This document shows positions 12,397 to 21,007 of a DNA stretch of 64,000 bases, piece after piece. The stretch comes from Raphanus sativus (taxonomy: Eukaryota > Streptophyta > Magnoliopsida > Brassicales > Brassicaceae). The notes under the pieces were generated by a model that was not told the DNA's origin, did no database searches, and saw nothing but the letters and a program-made list of their open reading frames with translations. Within the stretch, counting starts at the first letter, position 1. Each line of letters opens with the position of its first letter. The stretch is taken from positions 31,545,075 to 31,609,074 of the forward strand of contig NC_079514.1 of the NCBI RefSeq assembly GCF_000801105.2, read 5' to 3'. Made by a program: the position numbers and the translations under genes.

Positions 12397-13755
12397 TGAT
12401 GTCTTGCATAATTGCATTGTTTCACCCATTCCCTTTCATGCATTTTCATCATATAGGTTAGATTCTAGTCATGTTTAGGTTGCATTTTGCATACATGAGT
12501 CCTTATCAGGTATTGGAGCATCTTATGGAGCTTTTGGAGACATTGGAATGCATTTGGAGCTCAAAAGATGTGAAAAGGAGGATGATTGGACGAGAGGAGC
12601 CTGGAGCGACCTCGAGGAGTCGCTGTGCGACCTCGCTCCAGCCGGAGCGACCTGCATGAAGAAAGCTAGAGCGACCACTCCAAGTCGCTCGGCTTTACAC
12701 GTCTCGAAGACGAAGAAATTGACTCCAGAGCGACCCCTCGCAGCGACCATCCGAGGTCGCTCCCAAGGCCAGAGCGACGTGCTGGAGCGACCTGTGGAGG
12801 TCGCTGCGTGTTTCTTATTTTCGATTTCTTTTTAATTCAAGGACCTATTTGCAATTACTTATGTCGTTTTGGCACTCTGAAAAACCTAAGTTTAAGACTG
12901 GTTGTAGCCACTTTTGGGGCAGATTATCTTTTGTTGAAGAGAAAACCACAAAATACTCTTGGAAAGTTCATCTTTTGGATTCATGTTCTATTGTTATTGA
13001 TTTCTTATTGATTTCCTGTGTTCATCTACATGTTTAATCTGAAATCCAGTATGGGTTTAAGGTTTAACATGAAGATTAGTGAGTAGTTCTCTTTTGAATT
13101 CATGGGCTAGGGAGACTAGGGTGATTAGGATAGATCAAGGATGTTTTAGTGTAGATCAATCTCAAGCCTTGCTAGCAGAGTGTTCTTACAGCCTCTTTCG
13201 ATCTGATCATTCGAAAGTTGATCTCTAGACATTTCCCACCCAAAAGGTGTTTGTTGAAATGTCTGAGACAACTCTGCTAGGCTCTTAATGCATCTTGCCA
13301 AAGATATTTGTTGTTAAGAGTGTTGGATAGCTAATAAACCTGTTCTTATTGATTGCTTTCATATCATTCAGCCAAAGAGATTTGATGTTTGAGATGTGTT
13401 AGCAAATGAGCATTCATCTAGATATAGAGCCTGCTTAGGATCGTGTTTAGGCTTAAGGTCATTTGTTTGATTCATCATTTGTCATCTTGGTTTGATTCTT
13501 GATCACCCGAAATCATATTCCTATGCCCATGAGTTCTCTTTTATCATATTTTAGCAAGTCATTCATTTACTGCGATTTAGTTCCATCTTGTCATCATAGT
13601 TAGTCATTGTTTCAGAACTCATTTTAAATCATTGGTTGCATTTAGATTAAGTAAGTGCTTGCATTCTTAGTGCTTGAAATCTCTCAGAACTGGTTCGACA
13701 TATTACTTCCATTCTACTATCATTTGACTTAGGAGTCTCAAAACTCCTAACATCA
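12397..13755 (+). repeat. Athila 3' LTR
   Basis: This 1,359-bp LTR begins TGATGTC and ends CATCA, followed by the GCTTG target duplication at 13756-13760. It carries the GAGCGAC module again (12602-12808) with one substitution noticed relative to the 5' LTR copy. Confidence 0.95.
12602..12808. repeat. GAGCGAC/GTCGCTC module (3' LTR copy)
   Basis: Same block as 788-994. By eye it differs by a single C to T change near 12794, so the module itself is well preserved between LTRs. Confidence 0.85.
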
Positions 13756-14229
13756 GCTTGCTCCGCAAGTCTCTCACTCTTGACCAATCACCTTTATGCT
13801 TACTCCAACAATTTGGTAGGGTACTGGATCTCTCATAGGTATAGTGTTTGATATGAGTAACATGGAGAAGTTCAGTATAAGCAAGGGAGCCTTTGAAGGG
13901 ATGCGCAATCTCCAATTCTTACAGATTTACTCACAAATGGGCCAGCAAAACGAAAATGTTAGCTGCCTACACATACAGGAGGACTTGGAATATCTACCTC
14001 GACTAAGGTTACTAAGTTGGAATTTTTACCCGGGAAAAAGTCTTCCTCCAACATTTAAACCGGAACGTCTTGTTGAACTCCATATGCAATTTAGCAATCT
14101 CGAGAAGCTCTGGGATGGAATACAGGTTAGTATTTTGATATTCTTTGCAATATATTTTTTTAGGGATGAGACAGATCCAGATATACATGAAATTTAGAGT
14201 ATCAGATCCGTAGATTTAATATCTAGATC

Positions 14230-14840
14230 TAGGGGTGGGCATTTCGGTTTAGTTTCGGATTTGGTTTGGATTCGGTTTGATTTGGGTAATTTGGGTTTTA
14301 TAAAACTCAAACCAATTAAAACCAAAGTAGCTTTTGTTTGGGTTCGGTTTGGGTTTAATTCGGTTCGGTTCAGTTCGGTTTGGTTTAGATTTAGTTTGGT
14401 TTACATTATTATGGTCTAGTTTGGTTCGGTGTAGTTCGGGTTGGTTATGAAATATGAAGGCATCAATTATATACTTTTATTAAAAATAATCAACTCATAA
14501 ACGATAGAGTGAGAATATAAAAACTTATGCTACATGATTTTAAATATAATAATATTATTTGAATCGTATTTATAATTTTTTTTAAAGATATGGAAGTTAT
14601 AAAAAATGAAAAACGAAACTTTAACTAAAGTTTACAATATGTTAATATATATATATATATATCATCTATATTTTCACTATATATATATTGGATTATCGGT
14701 TTGGTTCGGTTTAAACCCAAACGAAACCAAACCGTTCAGGTTGAGTAAAACACGAACCAATTGGGTTACATAAAGAGCACAGTTCGGTTTAACTTCGGTT
14801 TGGTTGGTTCAGTTCGATTTGGGTTTTTTGCCCACCCCTA
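14230..14840. mobile_element. Non-autonomous hAT-like element
   Basis: The ends are a perfect 12-bp inverted repeat (TAGGGGTGGGCA and TGCCCACCCCTA), flanked by an 8-bp duplication with one mismatch (TCTAGATC at 14222-14229, TCTAAATC at 14841-14848). Both are standard for hAT elements. The 611-bp body has no coding frame; its two sides carry many GGTTCGGTTT/GGTTTGG-type repeats, with an AT-rich core including a TA run at 14646-14661. It lies wholly in the intron of the TNL remnant and is spliceable. Confidence 0.85.
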
Positions 14841-16170
14841 TCTAAATCTGGATCTATGGTTTCCGGATATCCATCTAAATATTGTACTATTGGAGATATT
14901 TGGATCTATAAAAATAGTTTAGGCAAATCGCATACCTAGTAATTTATATTATAGTGATTGAAGCAAAAAAAATGGGATCATTTATGATTTGTTGTGTTAA
15001 ACTTGCAGCCACTTGCAAATCTGAAGAAGATAGATTTGGCCTACTCCTCTAGGTTGAAAGAAATCCCAGATCTTTCGAAAGCTACTAATCTTGAGACACT
15101 GTTACTTCCTTCTTGCTCAAGTTTGGTGGAGCTTCCCTCCTCTATCAAGAATCTACACAAACTGAAAAGTTTGAAGATGAAGAGATGCAAAAAGCTACGA
15201 CTTATTCCTACAAACATCAACTTAGCATCTCTGAAGATAGTCGACATGGATGAATGCTCGCAGCTGGAAACTTTTCCAGATATCTCGAGGAACATCAAGA
15301 CTCTCAGCGCAAGAGACACAGGTATAAAAGACGTCCCTGCATCAGTTGTTGGACGTTGGTCTCGCTGTCGGAAGTTTGAGATAGGCAACAAAAGCCTCGA
15401 GATATTAACACATGTCCCGCCAAGTGTTGTTTCGCTAGACCTAATCAACAGTGATATAAAAAAGATTCCAGAGTGCATCACTGGTCTCTCGCATCTAGTG
15501 GATCTCATCGTCGAGAACTGCACAAAGCTCGTGTCAATCCCGGCTCTTCCCCCATCGCTCAAGTCCCTGAATGCAAACAACTGTGTATCACTCAAGACAG
15601 TAGATTGCTCTTTCCGCAACCCAGTCAACGTACTCACGTTCTACAACTGTGTGGAACTTGATGGAGAAGCAAGAAGAGGAATCATACAACAATCGGTTCA
15701 GGAGTATACATGCTTAGCAGGCAAAGAAGTCCCTCCAGTGTTCACTCACAGAGCCACAGGAAACTCCATAACCATCCCTGAGGGGACTTTCTCCGCTTCC
15801 TCGAGATTTAAGGCTTGCTTTCTGCTTTCACCAATCAAAAATGACCACCGATTTCTTCGTATAAGTTGTCGTCTAAGTGGCAAAGGAGGTGTCCGAATCA
15901 ACAGCTTTTTCAGTTCTGCTCGGCTTTTCGATATGCCTCCTCTATCAGAACATGTGTTTATATTTCATGGGAACTTGTTTAGGGCGCCAAGGCTGAATGA
16001 AGTTGAAGTGGCAGAAAGCGAAATTACATTTGAGTTCAGCTGCGATGACAACGAAGCAGCTGAGCTCAGGATTATTGAGTGTGGTGTACAAATCTTGAGC
16101 AGCGAAGTGGAAAACTTTGAAACCGAGAGTAACATGAGCGACGTGGACAGTACTTTCAGTGACGACGATG

Positions 16171-17088
16171 GTGCCTATGAATTTACATCGGCGATTCTCT
16201 CTGTATGTAAAACCACTAAAATGCAGAAAGATCAGGGGATTCTCGCTCTATGTAAATACATTAAAAAGCAGGAAGCTGATGAGGAGGATAGCAGCAGCAG
16301 CAGGAGCGAAGTGGAAGACTTTGAAGATGAGAGCATCGACTTGAGCAGTGAATCAGTACAAGAGATGAATGTCTCTATATTTGAATACCTTAATAAGAAA
16401 GGAGGGGGAAACATTTTGGGGGATGGGGGTAACAGCCTCGACGCGAGCGATAAATTAGTATTACATATGACTTTCTCTCTATTTCAATACCTTAGTAAGA
16501 AAGAAGCTGATCACAGCACCAACGCCAGCAAGGAATTAGTACTAGCTATGCTTTACTTACTAGGTCAATACATTGAAAAGCAGGAACCTGAGGGTAGCAG
16601 CAGCGGCCATGAGAGCAATGAAAAAGTACTAAAAAGGATTATTATCTCTCTACTTGTATACATAAAAGTGAATGAGGTTGAGGGTAGTAGCGGTAGCAGC
16701 ATCAACAAGGAAGTGAACTGGGGCGATGCGAGCAAGGAATTAGTACTACCGGTTTTTCTCTGTCTATGTGAATACATTAAAAAGAAGGAAGCTGAAGGTA
16801 ACAGTAGCAACAACCAAGTGAACAATGGCGATGATGGGAGCAATGAATTACTACTAGGGATGATTCTCTCTGCAAGTGAAAAAATTGAAACTCAGGAAGC
16901 TGACGTTATTCTCTCTCAATGTGAAGACATTATAAAGGAGGATGCTGAAGGTAGCAGCAGCAGCAGCAACAGCGAAGTGAATAGCGGCCATGCGAGCAAT
17001 AAATTGGTACTAGCGATTATTCTCCGTCTATTTCAATACATAAAGAAGGAAGCTGAAGGTAGCAGCAGCAAAAGAGATCCGTCTGCTA
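16171..17088 (+). repeat. Degenerate protein-coding repeats in the TNL tail
   Basis: The translated tail shows about eight units of 27-50 residues. Each has a hydrophobic helix-like core (forms of ELVLAMLYLLGQYIEKQEPEG) followed by a Ser/Asn-rich linker with AGCAGC runs. Examples are SKELVLAMLYLLGQYIEKQE near 16540, SKELVLPVFLCLCEYIKKKE near 16735 and SNKLVLAIILRLFQYIKKE near 17000. I do not recognise the repeat as a named domain. The terminal membrane segment starts right after the last unit. Confidence 0.75.
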
Positions 17089-17469
17089 CACGTTTACTAA
17101 GAATAGTATTCGTGGGCTTTATTTTGGCTTGTTGTTGTCTTTTAGCTTATTTGGTAAGTCACAGTTTCGTTTAGGTTTTCTTTTTAAGAAGCCATATTAG
17201 GCTATTTTGTAAGGAAGTTTTGATATTTTAATAAACTGAGATTCCTCTTGAACTCTTGTTTGTAATTCGAATCAATTCATCAAAATATGAAACTGATCTC
17301 AAACGATGCTTCGAATCCTTTAATTGAGCAAAACTGGTCCTGATAGGGATTATGGCATATCTTACAAAGTAGATACAACAATCAAAACATTTATTAACTC
17401 TCTTGTTACAACAAACTAACATTTAAAACGTCTCTTGTTACAACAAACTACTACTGATTATCAACGGAA

Positions 17470-18002
17470 CTAATCAAAACGATATAGTTTCGGTTCAGAA
17501 GATTGCAGAGCCCACAAAGATACTTCAGGCCCAACCCAAGACCAATGAGATTCAAACTCAATCCAGCTCTGCTACGGTTAGTTTGACTGAAGACAAAAAC
17601 AGAGTTGGCAATGAGAAATGGAGAGGAAAGCAGATAGCGACTGGAAGTACAAATCAGAGTGGTCCTGGTTTGTACAACTCATTTCAAACCCTTGGATCTA
17701 TGGAAGAATGAAGATGAAGACACGTCAATAGATAACTAGGGCTTTCACCATTTTGCTATATAAAGATGTAATGAACCATTTGTAAAGACTTAAGAAAGAA
17801 GAAATCGAAATTACAATTTTCAGAAACTTGTTTCTTCAAACTTTCATGGTATCAGAACTTTACACTCCTCCTTCACTCAAGATAGTGAACTCGGTTACTG
17901 TAAAACTCAACGAAAGGAACTACCTAGCTTGCATTTGATATCTCGAAAGTATTTTGGTCTGACTTACTAGCTTGCATTTGATATCTCGAAAGTATTTTGG
18001 TT
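17470..18002 (+). mobile_element. Degraded Copia remnant
   Basis: TGGTATCAGAAC at 17849-17860 resembles a tRNA-Met primer-binding site and follows an LTR-like 3' end with TATATAAAG. It is followed by a reading resembling a Copia Gag start (NSVTVKLNERNYLACI). The segment before it (17490-17710) reads like a retroelement Gag linker and may come from another element. A 35-bp block starting CTAGCTTGCATTTGATATC is directly repeated at 17928-17962 and 17968-18002. Everything here is broken. Confidence 0.45.
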
Positions 18003-18289
18003 CTTTTCATTAGTGCAGCTTATATATATACATCAAAGTAAATTTAATGGCATATTCTAAAGAATATATGAAGCCTAAGAATATCTCCATATTTATTATT
18101 GGGATCAGTGTTCAAGAAAGTGGTCGTATATGCAATGTTTAGGCGCTAAGCCTTACAAGACCATGGCGGTTTTCTTCGAAACAACTTAAATAATTACAAT
18201 GTAATAAATAATATAATATATAATTTATCATCCATAAATTATATTAACTAATCTTATTATAAGAGAAATTTAATAGGATAGTCATTTTC

Positions 18290-18930
18290 TCCCGACAAGA
18301 GATTCAGTTCGAAGCAGCCTTCTGTCACTCCAGTTCGGTGAGGATGTTTTTGGTACTCTAGAGATCTCTTCTGATACTTTAGAGGTACGTATATGCACAC
18401 TTAACATGGTTGATATACTTATGCATGATTATTCAAAATTGGAACTGTTACTTCAGTTCTCTAACTTGTATTGGATGCATGCTTCATTCCTTGAATATTT
18501 TTGGAATTGCTGCCAACCTTTCTTGGTTGCTGCCCGAATCTACACACTCTCGTCCTTGTGAGTCTTACATACATATTTGCTTGTAAATTTTTCATATCCC
18601 ATAAGACTTGACTATCTCTTTGTTTCAGGGGTACGTATTACTAATTATCAGGAATTTGAGTTTGATAAAGAGGAATGGGCAATTAAACTCTCCTATGTGC
18701 TGCCGTGTTTCCTATCATCTCTCAAGTATGTTGAGCTTTCGACACCAGTCACAACAAGAACATCAGGCCAGATAAAATTAGCAATATACTTTCTGAGGAA
18801 TTACGCTGCCCCGATTCGTTGATGACATCAATAAGAAAATTAGAAAAATTCCAAGAAGGTCTAGAAGGTGCAGCATTGTCACCGGTTGACTTGACCGGTC
18901 CGTTGGGTAGGCTTCTATCGGTGGTGTAAG
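18290..18930 (+). pseudogene. F-box/FBD gene fragment (deleted paralogue)
   Basis: This is a shortened paralogue of the F-box gene at 26624. The bases at 18290-18329 match the F-box exon at 26733-26770 (TCCCGACAA and GAAGCAGCCTTCTGTC), then a large internal deletion jumps to the region matching 28615 onward. Recognisable stretches are LELLLQFSNL-like text near 18438, WAIKLSYVLPCFLSSLKYVE at 18676, and the IPRRSR end near 18850. Homology with the other copy continues past the SINE into 3' flanking DNA (19290-19520 against 29870-30080). It is not functional. Confidence 0.8.
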
Positions 18931-19026
18931 GCACGAAATCTTTATCCAGTTTTTTTTTTCAAAGCTAAATTTGTCCATTTAAAATAAAAAAATTTACCCA
19001 ACTGATTAATGTATATATTTTAGTTT

Positions 19027-19216
19027 GAAACCGGGGCTTCTAGCTCAGTTGGTAAAGGTTCACAGCTGTGAGTTCCGCCACCTGGGTTCGAATCCCGGCC
19101 ACTGGAGAATTAATATTTCGACATCGCCAGGGACAGAGGACCGACATGTGGCAACACATGACTAGTCTGGACCACTTCGGTGGGGCCAGAATACCTCTGT
19201 ATAATTCAAAAAAAAA
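19027..19216 (+). mobile_element. tRNA-derived SINE with target duplication
   Basis: The 190-bp element has Pol III A box (TAGCTCAGTTGGTAAAGG) and B box (GGTTCGAATCC) in a tRNA-like head, a family-specific body and an A-rich end. It is flanked by a perfect 16-bp duplication GTATATATTTTAGTTT (19011-19026 and 19217-19232). The second copy of the family is at 60090. Confidence 0.9.
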
Positions 19217-19658
19217 GTATATATTTTAGTTTTGGTTTAGGGCATTGACCACTCATGGACTGGCGCACAACTTATATATCGTAGAAAAGATGTAGAATGA
19301 ATCCAACTTATAGTTTGGTATAGTAGTAAATCCAGTGTAAGAATATTTTAGCTTTTTGTTTTTTGTTGTGTATGTGGGCATGGCTTCAAGTTTCCTACGT
19401 TGGACCTAGATGTTTTATGTTTATCAAGCTAATTTACTCTCGACCAGACTCTATTAGCCTTCCTTCTATCTTATGAATACCTTTGAATCAGTATAATATA
19501 AATTATTTGTGAATTGCAATATTTCAGAGAGAAAGTGGCAAGTGTCAGTAATGCTCTTATATTCATTTCGATATACATGTATTTCTCTTCATACAATTTT
19601 TTGTTTATGGACTCGTATTAGCTTCATCAGTTTCTCAATTTTGTCCGATTAATCACAA

Positions 19659-20343
19659 CTAGATTTTGACCCGCGCTTTTGAAGCGCGGGATATTTTACA
19701 ATGAAAAATTTTACTAATAATTTAACAAATATTTTGGTAATTTTTAAAGTGTGTATTTAAAATATTTTTGTATTTAAATCAGTATCTTTAAATTCAACCC
19801 GATTGTGATTATACTGGTTAATCCGGAGATCTGACAATCAATTTATATTTTTAAAATATTCATATTAAAAAATCACTAAAACCCGAGACTAACCGATTGA
19901 ACTGATGGATGACCGATATGTAATCTAATTGGATTTAAATTGTAATAGTGTCATAATTTGTAATCTTATAATCGAAATTTTAAAGTTCACTATTTTGCAA
20001 TTTATGAAATTATGACGTTCCTACAAAATTTTAAAGAGAAAATGATAAATATAAAATAACTAAGATTAATTATTGTATTATTTGGAAACATTGATAGTAG
20101 TATAAAAAATATATTGTTTGGAAACATTGATAGTAGTATAAAGAAATAAGTATATTGTTTGGAAACATTGATAGTATTATAAAGAAATAAGTATATTGTT
20201 TGGAAACATGGATAATAGTATAAAGAAATAAACATTAGTGATTTAATGTATGTTTAACTATAAAGTATAAAGATGTATTTAATTTAAAAACTTACAAAAT
20301 AAATGTTATGTCTAACAGAATGTTTCTGTTTTAATAAGATAGA
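19659..20343 (-). mobile_element. Non-autonomous Helitron (copy 1)
   Basis: On the minus strand the element starts TCTATCTTATTAAAA and ends with a GC-rich hairpin (CCCGCGCTTCAAAAGCGCGG), seven bases, then CTAG. It sits between A (19658) and T (20344). TC start, 3' hairpin, CTRR end and A^T insertion are the Helitron hallmarks. The 685-bp body has no gene and contains a minisatellite (20055-20235). Confidence 0.8.
20055..20235. repeat. Minisatellite inside Helitron copy 1
   Basis: Four imperfect units of about 40 bp each contain TTTGGAAACATTGATAGTAG, with a spacer ATAAAGAAATAAGTATATTG in the later units. The complement of this unit appears in Helitron copy 3. Confidence 0.85.
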
Positions 20344-21007
20344 TTGTTAAACACGTAGGGCACTTAGGTTCAATAGATAGAGCGTACTTTTCTTCGGGGA
20401 CAATTTTAATGATTATCCAGAGATCAAACTAAGTTGGCATTGTGTTCATCAAAAAGTAAACCAATGAACTGATGATGCTTTTGTTTATTGCAAATATTGA
20501 TTGGTTATCAATATTCATTATGTTAAGTAGTAAACCCATAAACTTATGAGCTTTGAATTTTGTTTAATATAGTGCTCTAATTACTATCAACAAAACAAGC
20601 ATAAGTTTTTCAAAAAAAACAAAAAAAACAAGCATAACTGAATGCAAATGTAAGAAATTTTAAGGTCAACGTTACTTGTGCTTTCCAATGACTCAAAAGA
20701 ACGCTGAACTTCGAACATAATTGAGCAAATATGGAGGAAGGTCTCATTGTCTATTCAGTGGTCCTCGTTTTTGACAACCATAATGAAACCGGGGTCCTCC
20801 ATGAAGACTTTTGTGGGAAACTTGTTTTGTAGTTTCCTTTTAAATTTCTCTTCTTCTTTTTTTATATAGTCGTCGACGACTTGGGTCTTTCATTTCCTGT
20901 ACAGTTACTTTTTTCACAATTTCTCATTTAAGTATATAAAGAAGCAACTTGTTTCTTACTCCATACATTTCTCATACATACTTATCTTCAACTTCTCATT
21001 TACTCTC
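20344..21007 (+). promoter_or_regulatory. Upstream region of the second TNL gene
   Basis: No gene is seen. The stretch contains a TATA-like AGTATATAAAG at 20931-20941, about 70 bp before the start codon, and a W-box-type GGTCAA near 20664. These are suitable for a resistance gene promoter but not proof. Confidence 0.4.

Larger units (their letters stand above)
583..13755 (+). mobile_element. Full-length Athila-type Ty3/gypsy retrotransposon
   Basis: A complete LTR element of 13,173 bp is present. It has two LTRs of about 1.36 kb with TGATGT and ACATCA ends, a primer-binding site, a single gag-pol frame, an env-like region and a polypurine tract before the 3' LTR. It is flanked by the 5-bp duplication GCTTG (578-582 and 13756-13760). 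The Athila lineage is shown by the TTGGCGCCGTTGCC primer site, the long Gag with an ITLRSGK motif, the [14 protein letters not shown] protease region and an additional ORF-1/env-like frame downstream of pol. The LTRs differ at about 20 positions over 1,360 bp by my count (roughly 15 substitutions plus single-base indels), so the insertion is fairly recent but not fresh. The polyprotein is open; the env-like frame is broken. Confidence 0.95.
13756..17174 (+). pseudogene. TNL resistance-gene remnant: LRR, C-JID and repeat tail
   Basis: This is the 3' half of a TIR-NBS-LRR immune receptor gene cut by the Athila insertion. Exon A (to 14122) encodes the pre-LRR and first LRRs (GIVFDMSNMEKFSISKGAFE, LRLLSWNFYPGKSLPP, LEKLWDGIQ). 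A stop (TAG) lies in frame near 13816. The intron (14123-15007) holds a hAT-like element. Exon B (15008-17174) joins in phase at PLANLKKIDLAYS and encodes LRRs (LKEIPDLSKATNLETL), then a post-LRR C-JID domain (about 15,700-16,110, with GKEVPPVFTHRATGNSI). After that comes an unusual 330-residue tail of about eight degenerate repeats (see 16171-17088) and a C-terminal hydrophobic segment (17098-17172), a possible tail anchor. No TIR or NB-ARC is visible; it would lie left of the window. Exon B is fully open, so a truncated LRR/C-JID/anchor protein could still be made. Confidence 0.85.

Noticed and set aside
20055..20235. CRISPR-like array
   Set aside because: Repeat units are contiguous minisatellite copies without unique spacers, within a plant Helitron.
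20340..20420. Possible tRNA-like sequence after Helitron copy 1
   Set aside because: Only a loose resemblance to an A box; no cloverleaf can be drawn.
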